A DNA stretch of 35,329 nucleotides, from the NCBI GenBank assembly GCA_033764265.1, contig JANRJB010000084.1, positions 1-35,329 of the forward strand, given 5' to 3'. The notes under the pieces are model-generated. The model was not told where the DNA came from, searched no databases, and worked only from the letters and a program-made list of their open reading frames with translations. A program made the position numbers and the translations under genes. Below are positions 16,845-25,400 of the stretch, in pieces (positions within the stretch are counted from its first letter, which is position 1; the number at the start of each line of letters is the position of its first letter). The DNA comes from VGEM01 sp033764265. GTDB lineage: Bacteria; Pseudomonadota; Alphaproteobacteria; Rhodospirillales; Rhodospirillaceae.

Positions 16845-16861
16845 GATATACTTTGTATATC
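16845..16861 (-). promoter_or_regulatory. Palindromic operator of the toxin-antitoxin pair
   Basis: GATATAC-TTT-GTATATC is a perfect 7-bp inverted repeat with a 3-base centre, lying 20 bases upstream of the antitoxin ATG. TATA-rich half-sites probably overlap the -10 region. Binding by the MazE-like protein and autoregulation are inferred from the family. Confidence 0.75.
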
Positions 16862-16885
16862 CTGCCAGTGGAGGATACGGCAAGG

Positions 16886-17701
16886 TCATTCGCCGCCCTT
16901 CAGCCACGGCAGCGCCAGCGCCGCGGTGCGCTCGGGTTCCTCGATCATGCAATAGGTGCCGCCGGCGTCGGGCACGGTGATGACTTCGGTCTGCGGGCAC
17001 AACCGCTTGAAGGCGGCGATCGATTCCCGGTTGTTGGGCGCCTCGGCGCCCAATCGGCCCGAGGCGCCGATCAGGATCGCGGTCGGCATCTTCAGGCGCG
17101 CCACGTCGGCGCTGAGATCGGACTGCGAGAAAATGTTCAGCACGTCGCGCATTTGCGCGATGGTGAAATTGCGCGCGAAGCACGCGGCTTCGTATTGGGC
17201 GATCTCGTTGCCCTTGGCGCTCCACACGTTGGTCTCGCCACAGCCCAGCCATTGGAACATGCGCCCCAGCGCTTCGTAGCCGTAGGTTTCGCCCAGGTCG
17301 GCGAAGACGTCCCGGTTGCCGGCGCCGGAGCGCGCCATGCGGAAGGTGGGATAGGTCATCAGCCGCGTCACGCGGCCGGGATGGCGTGCGGCGAAACGGA
17401 TCGCCAGCCGCGATCCGGTCGAGGTCGCCCAAAAGGCCGCCTGCTCGACCTTGAGGGCGTCCAGGATGACGGCCAAATCGTCGACCCAGGTGTCGAGCGT
17501 GTAACCGCCCGGCCAGGCGCGATCGGCCTGGCCGCAGCCGCGGTAGTTCCAGTCGATCACGCGCACATGGGGCGCAAGCAGCGGGCGGACCTTGTCGAAC
17601 TGATTGTGCAACAGGCCGAATCCGCCGGTCAGCACCACCGGCGGGCCGCTGCCGGTGCTCTCGGCCCACAAGGCAACGCCGCGATCGTCGATGATGGCCA
17701 T
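16886..17701 (-). CDS. Alpha/beta-hydrolase fold protein lacking the catalytic histidine
   Basis: The 271-residue protein has the full alpha/beta-hydrolase layout: VVLTGGFGLLHNQF (oxyanion region), VIDWNYRGCG, and the nucleophile elbow WATSTGS, with Ser94 in a Thr-Ser-Thr-Gly setting and Ala instead of the first Gly. Where a catalytic Asp is expected it has LIGASGRLG. The terminal His, normally in a GHxxxxEEP motif, is replaced: PDAGGTYCMIEEPE. So two triad residues seem absent, although nucleotides here read cleanly. It may be a non-enzymatic or differently reacting member. It is divergent from the SUMF1-like gene, with 60 bases between. Confidence 0.85.
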   Translation of the reverse strand: MAIIDDRGVALWAESTGSGPPVVLTGGFGLLHNQFDKVRPLLAPHVRVIDWNYRGCGQADRAWPGGYTLDTWVDDLAVILDALKVEQAAFWATSTGSRLAIRFAARHPGRVTRLMTYPTFRMARSGAGNRDVFADLGETYGYEALGRMFQWLGCGETNVWSAKGNEIAQYEAACFARNFTIAQMRDVLNIFSQSDLSADVARLKMPTAILIGASGRLGAEAPNNRESIAAFKRLCPQTEVITVPDAGGTYCMIEEPERTAALALPWLKGGE

Positions 17702-17761
17702 GGTTCCCTCCCTGGTGGCGGGGCATTATGGCGCGGGGCGGCAAGGCGGGCGAGCGTCGGC

Positions 17762-18697
17762 ATGATTGCGTTGACAATCCTGGCGGTGGCCGTGTCGACG
17801 GCGTGGGCGCAAGGCGCCGCACCTGGCACGGTCATGAAGGACTGCGCGGTCTGTCCCGAGATGGTGGTCGTTCCTGCCGGATCGTTCGTCATGGGGTCGG
17901 ACGAGGCGGAAACCGCGCGCGAAGCGGTGCCGGCCGACTATGCCAGACGCGAACTGCCGCGGCATGCCGTGACCATCGCCGCGCCGTTCGCTCTGGCCCG
18001 TTACGAAGTGTCGCGCGGAGAGTTCGCGCGCTTCGTCGCTGCGACCGAGTATCGCCCACCGGCCGGCTGCGCGGTCTGGCGCATTCCAGGCATGACCTTC
18101 GCCGACAATCCGGCCAAGTGGTGGGGCGACCCCGGCTTTCCGCAGACCGACGCCGATCCGGTGTCGTGCGTCAGCTTCGACGACGCGCTGGCCTACGCGA
18201 AATGGATCTCCGATCTCAGCGGGCAGATCTACCGGCTGCCCAGCGAGGCAGAGTGGGAGTACGCCGCGCGCGCCGGCACCGCGACCGCGCGGCACTGGGG
18301 CGACGGCCGCGACGCAGCGTGTGCGCAGGCCAGCGTGCTCGATGCGGCAGCGGCGGCCCAGCTGGGCGCGGCACCGGGGGTGGAAAACGCCTTCCCGTGC
18401 GCCGACGACGGCTTCGTGTTCACCGCGCCGGTGGGGTCGTTCCCGCCCAATGCGTTCGGGCTGTACGACATGCTGGGCAACGTCTCAGAGTGGGTGATGG
18501 ACTGCTACAACGCCACCTACGCCGGCGCGCCGGTCGACGGATCGGCCTGGCTGGCGGGCAACTGCGACCAGCGCCTGACGCGCGGCGGGGCGTGGAGCGG
18601 CAAGCCGTGGATCGTGCGCGCCGCCGAGCGCGGCCGGGCCAACGCTGCCGGCCGCAACAGCCCGCTCGGCTTCCGCCTCGCCCGCGACATTAATTAG
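17762..18697 (+). CDS. Secreted SUMF1/formylglycine-generating-enzyme-fold protein
   Basis: The 311-residue protein starts with a signal peptide (MIALTILAVAVSTAWAQ). The rest is the FGE-sulfatase fold: MVVVPAGSFVMGSDE, ALARYEVSRGEFARFV, PVSCVSFDDALAYAKWIS, YRLPSEAEWEYAARAG, NAFGLYDMLGNVSEWV and TRGGAWSG, ending LGFRLAR. True formylglycine-generating enzymes carry two cysteines after the RGG motif; here the segment is SGKPWIVRAAERG without Cys. Sulfatase activation is therefore unlikely, and no sulfatase is nearby. Substrate unknown. Its last residues Ile-Asn and the TAG stop are encoded by the palindrome at 18690, so the original end may have been altered. Confidence 0.87.
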   Translation: MIALTILAVAVSTAWAQGAAPGTVMKDCAVCPEMVVVPAGSFVMGSDEAETAREAVPADYARRELPRHAVTIAAPFALARYEVSRGEFARFVAATEYRPPAGCAVWRIPGMTFADNPAKWWGDPGFPQTDADPVSCVSFDDALAYAKWISDLSGQIYRLPSEAEWEYAARAGTATARHWGDGRDAACAQASVLDAAAAAQLGAAPGVENAFPCADDGFVFTAPVGSFPPNAFGLYDMLGNVSEWVMDCYNATYAGAPVDGSAWLAGNCDQRLTRGGAWSGKPWIVRAAERGRANAAGRNSPLGFRLARDIN

Positions 18698-18714
18698 GGT
18701 ACGACCCCAATTAA
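18690..18714. repeat. 25-bp palindrome carrying the stop codons of two convergent genes
   Basis: TTAATT-a-GGGT-acg-ACCC-c-AATTAA: both arms pair except for one A/C mismatch. The forward SUMF1-like gene ends at TAG 18695-18697 in the left arm. The reverse methyltransferase gene ends at TAA, read from 18713 to 18711, in the right arm. Copy 1 is at 13736. The placement suggests a short dispersed REP-like element that doubles as gene end and possibly transcript end. Confidence 0.82.
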
Positions 18715-20303
18715 GATGAAAAAACAGCACCGATTTCAACAAGTTTTGGCAACATTGCCGAGAGTATCTTGAGGCGGCCGGCGATCAAGGTCTTGACCTC
18801 GGCGGCCGACACGGTCTTGCCGCCAATGACCACGTCGCCGGCTTCGACGCTGAGCACCCTGTGGGCGGCGGCGATCGCGGCGGCGCGGGCCTGGTCGGGC
18901 GCGCCCTTGTGGTGGGTGTCGACCAGCGCCATCAGCACCACGGCATCGATGTTGGCCAGCTCGAGGCCGGTGCCGGCGTTGACCGCGGCCAGCGGCACCT
19001 TGGCCAGGCGCAGGCCGAGTTCCTTGATGAGGCCGCGGCTGACCGCCGGCATCGCCAGTTTCGCGCCCGGCTTCACCGCGCCGGGCGGAGCCGTCGGCCG
19101 CGCGAAGCCCACTACCTGACCGCCGGCCGCGAGCAGACGCGCCGCCTCGACCGCGGTCGCCGGATCGAGCCCACCGAGCCCAGGCGCCGTCGGCAGGTCG
19201 CCCGCCGCCACCGCGCGCGCGGCCAGCGTGGTGAGCAGCGCATCGAACGGTTCGCCCTCGTAGGCGATCTGCACGTCGCCGAACGCGACTTTGCGGTCGA
19301 TATCGGCCAGCGGCGCGAGCGTGCCGAACACCTGGGCCAGATTGATCTCCAGCCACTCGCGCTCGGTCGCGACCGGCTCGCCCTTGACCCAGACGTCGCG
19401 GCGGAACGTTTCGTTGCGCACGAAGTCGCGCTTGGCCTCTAACTCGGCGCGGCTGGTGACGGCCCGAAACTCCTCATGCAGCGCCGGCGCCACAGCCAGG
19501 TCGACCATGTTCAGGAACACGGTGGCCGAGCCGGCGAACTTCAGTCCGCGCGCGGCCATCAGCGCCGACAGCTCGGCGAAGTAGAACGCGCGCAGGTGCT
19601 GATTGAAGTACTCGTGAGCCATGTAGCGGGGGTCGAGCGCTGCCAGCTGGTCGACCGCCTCGGCCAGCGCGGGGTGGTCGCGAAAATACTTCACCTGCGC
19701 CGTTTTCAGCTTCTGCATCCAAGCCAACCCGCGCTTGGCCCGCTCCAGCGAGCCCATGCCGTCGGGGCTGAGCGAATAGATCATGTTGCGCAGCGGGATC
19801 TTCGCCGCCCAGCCGGGCATGGCATTGCAGCCGGTGAGCAGGATGCCGCCCGGCTTGAGCCGTCGCGCGGCGTCATCCAGCACGGCGTTGCGCGTCGGCT
19901 CGTCGATCCAGCTCAGCACGCCGTGCATCACCGCGAAGTCGAGCGGCGGGATGTCGCCGGGGGCCAACTCGGTGAAGCTCTTGGCGATGAACTGCACGTT
20001 GGACATTCCGCCGCGCAGGGCCAGCACCTCGGCGGTGCGGATGTGCGCCGGCATGAAGTCGACGCCGTAGAAGTTGGCGTGCGGATAGCAGCCGGCCAGC
20101 ACCGCGGCCGTGACCCCGTTGCCGCAGCCGTAGTCGCACCAGGTGAACGGCGTATCCAGCGGCCGCGGCCGGAAGCCGCCCGCCGCCGCCGTCAGGTTCA
20201 GGTGCGGCGGCGCGTGGTCGCCGTAAAACTCCGCGACATAGGCGACGTCGGTGACGTATCCGCCGCCTGGGCCGCCGTCTGGGCTGCCACGTGTGGTGGT
20301 CAT
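18711..20303 (-). CDS. SAM-dependent methyltransferase with methyltransferase regulatory domain
   Basis: The 530-residue protein has a class I methyltransferase domain, with motif I in CDYGCGNGVTAAVLA, the acidic strand end in FYGVDFMPAHIRTAE, DFAVMHGVLSWI and LKPGGILLTGCNAMPG. It is followed from about residue 210 by the long helical segment typical of the MethyTransf_Reg family and a C-terminal winged-helix-like region. The substrate is not known; family members occur beside surface-polysaccharide and motility genes. GAGAGG at 20311-20316 supports ATG 20303. The C-terminus ends in the palindrome, so the terminal residues AVFSS may not be original. It is probably monocistronic, downstream of the trxA terminator. 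Confidence 0.85.
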   Translation of the reverse strand: MTTTRGSPDGGPGGGYVTDVAYVAEFYGDHAPPHLNLTAAAGGFRPRPLDTPFTWCDYGCGNGVTAAVLAGCYPHANFYGVDFMPAHIRTAEVLALRGGMSNVQFIAKSFTELAPGDIPPLDFAVMHGVLSWIDEPTRNAVLDDAARRLKPGGILLTGCNAMPGWAAKIPLRNMIYSLSPDGMGSLERAKRGLAWMQKLKTAQVKYFRDHPALAEAVDQLAALDPRYMAHEYFNQHLRAFYFAELSALMAARGLKFAGSATVFLNMVDLAVAPALHEEFRAVTSRAELEAKRDFVRNETFRRDVWVKGEPVATEREWLEINLAQVFGTLAPLADIDRKVAFGDVQIAYEGEPFDALLTTLAARAVAAGDLPTAPGLGGLDPATAVEAARLLAAGGQVVGFARPTAPPGAVKPGAKLAMPAVSRGLIKELGLRLAKVPLAAVNAGTGLELANIDAVVLMALVDTHHKGAPDQARAAAIAAAHRVLSVEAGDVVIGGKTVSAAEVKTLIAGRLKILSAMLPKLVEIGAVFSS

Positions 20304-20354
20304 GGACGGTCCTCTCTTGCTCCGCCGGTCCCGGTTGTAGCAGCGCGTCGGCGC

Positions 20355-20390
20355 AAAAAGCAAAAACCCCGCCCATGCCGGGCGGGGTTT
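20355..20390 (-). terminator. Rho-independent terminator of trxA
   Basis: On the reverse strand AAACCCCGCCC (20390-20380) pairs with GGGCGGGGTTT (20374-20364), a perfect 11-bp stem with a 5-base loop. It is followed by TTGCTTTTT. It lies 22 bases after the trxA stop. Confidence 0.92.
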
Positions 20391-20412
20391 GCAGAAAAGG
20401 TTGACGGACGGC

Positions 20413-20727
20413 TTAGAGCGACTGCTGCAACCACTCGGTCAGCTTGCTCTTCGGCAGGGCGCCGACCTTGGTGGCCGCCACCTGACCGCCCTTGAACAGA
20501 ATCAGCGTCGGGATGCCGCGCACGCCGTACTGGGTGGGCGTCTGCGGGTTGTCGTCGATGTTGATTTTGGCGATGGTCAGCTTGCCGGCCATTTCCTTGT
20601 CGATCTCGTCCAGGATGGGCGCGACCTGGCGGCACGGGCCGCACCACTCGGCCCAGAAGTCCACCAGCACGGGGCCTTCGGCCTTGAGCACGTCGGTGGG
20701 GAACGACGCATCGGACACGTGTTTCAT
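20413..20727 (-). CDS. trxA: Thioredoxin
   Basis: The 104-residue cytoplasmic disulphide reductant has the WCGPC active site at residues 28-32 inside VDFWAEWCGPCRQVAP. The conserved cis-Pro loop is YGVRGIPTLILFK. Length and the absence of a signal peptide mark it as a TrxA-type thioredoxin rather than a periplasmic relative. ATG at 20727 is chosen because the family begins just before VSDASF; the 39 codons upstream in frame have no similarity. Alphaproteobacteria usually keep trxA next to addA; here a 60-residue gene and a Rieske gene lie between. It has its own promoter and terminator. Confidence 0.96.
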   Translation of the reverse strand: MKHVSDASFPTDVLKAEGPVLVDFWAEWCGPCRQVAPILDEIDKEMAGKLTIAKINIDDNPQTPTQYGVRGIPTLILFKGGQVAATKVGALPKSKLTEWLQQSL

Positions 20728-20828
20728 CGGCTTGCCTTTCGATGTGCCTGTCGCGGGGTCGGGCGGACGGCCGCGTGCAGGCGCGGGCCGCCTGCAAGAG
20801 CCAAACAAGCGTGGGCGGGATGAAGCTG

Positions 20829-20857
20829 AATCTAGGAACCGCAACCCGGACCGTCAA
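20829..20857 (-). promoter_or_regulatory. Promoter of trxA
   Basis: On the reverse strand, TTGACG (20857-20852) and TAGATT (20834-20829) are separated by exactly 17 bases, a good match to a sigma-70 promoter. Transcription would begin near 20822, giving a leader of about 95 bases before the trxA ATG. Confidence 0.65.
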
Positions 20858-20881
20858 GGCGGCGGCCCCGGCCTCCGGGCA

Positions 20882-21064
20882 TCAGGGGCTGAGGCCCGCG
20901 CGGATGTTGGTGGCGATCTGTTCCAGGCGATCGGCCTGGGCCAGGCGCTCCTGGTCGCCGGATTTCAGCGCGAACTCGCGCAGGTCGTTGGCGATGCGCA
21001 GGATCGCCGCGGCCATGGCAAGGTAGTCAGGCCCGAACCTGCTCGGGTCGAAATTCTCGATCAT
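20882..21064 (-). CDS. Small helical protein of unknown function (60 residues)
   Basis: The sequence, from MIENFDPSRFGPDYLAMAAA to the C-terminal GLSP, is charged and helical throughout (ILRIANDLREFALKSGDQERLAQADRLE gives heptad-like spacing). There is no signal peptide, membrane segment or cysteine. The amino-acid mix is that of a real protein and unlike frame noise in GC-rich DNA, but the ribosome site is weak (only GCGG close to the ATG). It lies between trxA and the Rieske gene on the same strand. No family was recognised. Confidence 0.6.
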   Translation of the reverse strand: MIENFDPSRFGPDYLAMAAAILRIANDLREFALKSGDQERLAQADRLEQIATNIRAGLSP

Positions 21065-21184
21065 CCGCTTTTGTCTCGGGCCCGCACGCGGGGGGAACGC
21101 GCGCCGACGCTCTGCTGGGGCCGCGCCCGGGTTCGCGCCTGAACGCGAGCGCCATGAGCAACGGCCGATTTTGGGAATGCCGAC

Positions 21185-21208
21185 GAAGATCCGGATGTCC
21201 GGATCTTC
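21185..21208. other. Perfect inverted repeat in the gap before the Rieske gene's 3' end
   Basis: GAAGATCCGG (21185-21194) and CCGGATCTTC (21199-21208) form a perfect 10-bp stem with loop ATGT. It lies in the 265-base region 21065-21329, between the Rieske stop and the 60-residue gene, both on the reverse strand. No T-run follows on either side. It may be the end of the long addAB operon's transcript or an operator for the small gene. Nothing else was recognised in this gap. Confidence 0.45.
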
Positions 21209-21329
21209 TCCGTGTTACCGCTTCATGTACGCGCAGGGCTTGCAACCGTAAACCGACAGTTGCGCATGGGTTTCATGCACCTAAGCATACGTTTCGGCTC
21301 GCCAGCGTACGCCACGATTACGCCGCAAT

Positions 21330-22430
21330 TCAGCTCCGCCAGCGCAACACGATCGATTCAATGGGATTTATGGCCGCGCGACGCTCGGCTTCGGCGGCCA
21401 GCAGCTCGGCCTTCAGCCGCTGATACCAGCGCACCTGCTGGTCGGCATCGCGGATCAGCATGGTCGGCGGATCGAAGACAAGCCCAGCCTTCATGTGTTC
21501 CACCGCGCGGCGGTCCTGATCCAGGAACCGCCAGGCGACCGCGCGCACCAGCGGGCGCAGCAGCGCCGACAGCGCGGCGCCGCCGGGCACGCGCCAATAC
21601 ATGGCGTGATGCACCATGGTGCGCGTGGCGTCGACCGGCGTGCACGCGGTGAGCCCCGCATACATAGCCTTGGACGTCACGGCGTGTTCGATGCGCAATG
21701 ACGGCATCAGGTAGGTGATCTCGGTGGCGGGCGCGCCGCCCAGGAATATGCGATAGGCACGCGAGTTCGACGACGCGGCATGGCGGTCCATGCGCCAGCC
21801 GATGCGGCCGTGCTCGTTCACCGGCGAGAACGCCTTGGCCTTGTCGTGGATGCTGGCCTTCGTGCGCCACAGCGCCGAACGGTGCACGAACGCGCCATGG
21901 GCCGGGTCCATCAGGCCCGCCGCAGCGAGATCGAGGTCGCAGGCGAACGCCATTGCAAGGTAAAGGTTCGGCGCCGGGTTGTCGGCCACGCCCGGCACGC
22001 GCGGCGCCGGCGGTAGGTTGTCGCGCGCGCGGCCCATGTAGACCCACACGTTGCCCTGCACCTCGGACACGGGATAAGCCGGCGCACGCACGTCGGCCGG
22101 CTGCGGGCGCTGGTCGGGCGCCTGCGACGGAATCGCGGTGCAGCGTCCATCGGTGGCGAAGCGCCAGCCGTGATAAGGGCACTCGACCTCGCGGCCGTCG
22201 AACGCGCCGCGCGACAGCAACGTGCCGCGATGTGGGCAGGTATCGCGCAGCGCGAACACGCGGCCGTCGCGATCGCGGCCCAGCAGCACCGGCTCGCCCA
22301 GCAGCGTGCGATGCACGACACGGCCGCGGGCCAGTTCGCCGCCGGCCAGCGCGAAGTACCACGCCTCGCGGATGAACGCGCCCGCGCGCATGGGGCTACG
22401 GTCGACAGTGTCGGTGCGGGTGTCGTTCAT
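21330..22430 (-). CDS. Rieske-type non-haem iron oxygenase
   Basis: The 366-residue protein has an N-terminal Rieske [2Fe-2S] domain, with CPHRGTLLSRG then CPYHGW supplying the two Cys and two His ligands (about residues 65-90). A catalytic domain follows, with the mononuclear-iron motif in GLMDPAHGAFVH (Asp, His, His). It belongs to the large vanillate O-demethylase/phenylpropionate dioxygenase group (COG4638), which hydroxylates or demethylates aromatics and sterol-like compounds; its substrate is unknown and no reductase is adjacent. ATG at 22430 overlaps the addA stop (ATGA), so it is translationally coupled to a DNA-repair gene. The open frame extends far upstream over addA without meaning. 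Confidence 0.9.
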   Translation of the reverse strand: MNDTRTDTVDRSPMRAGAFIREAWYFALAGGELARGRVVHRTLLGEPVLLGRDRDGRVFALRDTCPHRGTLLSRGAFDGREVECPYHGWRFATDGRCTAIPSQAPDQRPQPADVRAPAYPVSEVQGNVWVYMGRARDNLPPAPRVPGVADNPAPNLYLAMAFACDLDLAAAGLMDPAHGAFVHRSALWRTKASIHDKAKAFSPVNEHGRIGWRMDRHAASSNSRAYRIFLGGAPATEITYLMPSLRIEHAVTSKAMYAGLTACTPVDATRTMVHHAMYWRVPGGAALSALLRPLVRAVAWRFLDQDRRAVEHMKAGLVFDPPTMLIRDADQQVRWYQRLKAELLAAEAERRAAINPIESIVLRWRS

Positions 22431-25400
22431 GGTCGTGCGGTCGCGGGGATGGTGAACCGCGGGTCGGGGCCGATCAAGCGGTCGAGTGCGGCGTCCATGG
22501 CCGCGGCCTCCAGCTCCAGCGTGAACGGCGCACCAGTTTCGTCGCCATGGGTCCACAGCAGCAGGCAGCGGACCCGATGTCGCGGGTAGATCGCCGCAAG
22601 TGCGGCGCGGTAGGCCGCCATCTGGACCACGTAGGCCGGGTCGACCTGATCGGCCGCGCGCGGCGGCGGGCGGTTGGTCTTGTAGTCGATGATCAAGACC
22701 TGGTCGGCCGTCACCGCCAATCGGTCGACCTGACCCGAAATGCGCTGGCCGCGCACCAGTCCGGTGATCGGCACCTCGGCGCGGCTGCCGGCCGCGAACA
22801 GCGCGGCGAAGTCCGGCGTGTCCAGCACGCGCAAGGTCTCGGCCACGATGTGCGCCTGATCTTCGGCGGCGATCGACCACGCCGGCCGGCGCACCAGCGC
22901 CAGGGCCGCGTCGCGGCGGCGGGCCGGCGGCACATCGGGCAGCGTTTGCAACAGGCGATGGATCAGCAATCCGCGGGCAAAGCGCGCGGCGCCATCGTCG
23001 GCCACGGGCGAACGGACCGCGGGGTCGTCGCGACCGGGCCGAGACGGCGTCAAAGGCCTCGGCGGTTCGGGCTCGGCCGGCGGCGGGCCGCGCAGCCAGG
23101 CGGGCATCGGTTCGGTGGTTACGGTCGCGAACACGGCCGCGGCGACTTTGGGCGCGGCCTGTTGGGTTTCGGCCAGGCGCAAGGTTGTGGTGAACGGCGC
23201 GCCGGCCGCGGCCAGCACCGGGTCCTCGACCGGCGCGGCCAGGCCGGTCATCGCCGCTTCGATCAGGCGATACCAGCAACCGTCGGGCGCGCGGTGCTTG
23301 GTGTTCCATCCGCACACGATCAGCCGATCCTCGGCCCGCGTCATCGCCACGTACAACAGTCGGCGGTACTCCTGCATCTGGCGATCCTGGGCGGCGTCGT
23401 GCGCGGCTTGCACCTGGTCGTGCCGTGCCGTGTTGGGCGCGGCCCAGATCATCGCCGGCGCGCCATCGTCGCCCGCGAAAAACAATGTCTCGCGCACCGC
23501 CGGCGCCTGCAACGTGTCGGGCAGCATGACGATCGGGGCCTGCAGGCCCTTGGCGCCGTGCACGGTCATGATGCGCACCACGCCCGGCGCGGCGCCGTCT
23601 TCGCCCTGTTCCAGGTCGCGCTTGATCTCGACGTCGCCCTGGTCGAGCCAGGCCAGAAACGCTTGCAGCGACGGCGGATGGCTGCGTTGGTAGGCCAGCA
23701 CCAGGTTGATGAACTCGTCCAGCGGGTCGTCGGCGTCGGGCCCCAGGCGGGCGAGCAGCTTGCGTCGGCCGTCGCCGGCCACCAGCACGTGCGCGAACAG
23801 GCCATGCGGCGTCCAGGCATCGGCCTTGGCCAACAGATCGGCCAGGAATTTGTGGGCCCGCCCCGCCGGGGACTCCGCCCCGCCGTGTTCCTCCAGCACG
23901 CTCCACAGCGTGCGCGTGCCGCGGCCGTGGGCCAGCGCGAACAGATCGTCCTCGCTCAAGCCCACCAGCGGGCTCTTCAGTACGCACGCCAGATTCAGGT
24001 CGTCCTCGGGCAGTATCAGGAACCGCGCCAGCGCCAACAGGTCCATCACCGCCAGTTGCTCGGTCAGCTTCATGCGGTCGATGCCGGCCACCGGCACGCG
24101 CCGCTCCTTCAACCGGCGGATCAGTTCATCCACGAACGGCGTGCGCCGCCGCACCAGGACCATCACGTCGCCGGGCCTGATCGGTCGACCCTTCGACGGC
24201 AGCGTCTCGCGCCGTTTGATCAACTCGTCGACGTAGTCGGCCACCAGCCGCGCCAGTCGGTTCTGGGCGGATTCGGCGTTGACGCGCTCCACCGGCGGCT
24301 TCCACGGCGGCGGATCGGCGCCGGGCGGCGGGTCGATCGGCGGCCACAGGTCGACCTGGCCGGCCTGTCCGCGCCGGGCGACCTGGTGAACAATCGGCTC
24401 GTCGCCGATCGCCACGCCGTCGCGCGCGCCGGCCAGGGCGAACACCGCGTCGACCGACGACAGTACGGCCCCCACGGACCGGAACGACACGTGCAGGTCG
24501 ACCGCCCTGAACACCCGGTCGGCGGCCGTCACGCGCGCCTCGAACCGCGCGCGGGTGCGCAGGAAGCCGTCGGGGTCGGCGCCCTGAAAGCCGAAGATCG
24601 ACTGCTTGCGGTCGCCGACCGCGAACACGGTGCGGATCAGATCGGGGCTGGCGTCTTCGCGCCGCCCGTGGCCAGTGAAGAATTCGTCGGTCAGCGAGTT
24701 CACGATCGACCACTGATCCGGGTTGGTGTCCTGCGCCTCGTCGATCAGCACGTGGTCGATACCGCCGTCGAGTTTGTAGAGCACCCATGCGGCCACATCC
24801 GTCCGCTTCAACAACCGGTCGGTCAGGTCGATCAGGTCGTCGTAGTCGAGCGCGGCGCGCGCGTCCTTGTGCGCGGCATAGGCCGCGAGGATGCGATGCG
24901 CCAGGACCAGCAACGCCCCGCTGTGCGCGGCAGCGTCGGCGGCGCGGGCGCGGGTTTCGGCCGCCAGCACGCGCTCGGCTTCACGGGCCAGTACGTCGGC
25001 AATCGCCGGGTCTTCGTCCGCAACCGCCTTGGTCGCCAGCGTCTTGCGGATGTTGCCGTCCTTGGTCAGGAACGCCGCCGCATAGTCCGCGAAACCGCCG
25101 ATGCGATCGCCACCCACCCACGAGGCGATGATCGCCGACCTGTCGATGTCGGACTTGGCGCCCTTTCCCAGCGCCTTGGCGGCGCGCATCAGCCCGACTT
25201 CGTCGCAGGCGCCTTTCGCGCAGGCTTGCGCGAGGACATGGGCGCGGGTCACGCCGGGCTCGACCCCGAAATGCCGGCAGGTGGCCGCGATCGCGCCCGT
25301 CAGCCCGCCGTGGGCGTCGAGCACGCGCGCGATCGCGCCGCGTTTGCCGGCGACATCCGTCATCAATTCATCGAAGCTGTTCTCGTGCGCAAGCGAGGTC

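Noticed and set aside
16823..17761. Forward extension upstream of the SUMF1-like gene
   Set aside because: It is antisense to the alpha/beta-hydrolase. The signal peptide starting at 17762 marks the true start.
22431..23987. Long in-frame upstream extension of the Rieske gene
   Set aside because: It lies over addA in another frame and is Arg/Gly/Pro-rich without similarity; the Rieske fold begins after ATG 22430, which overlaps the addA stop.
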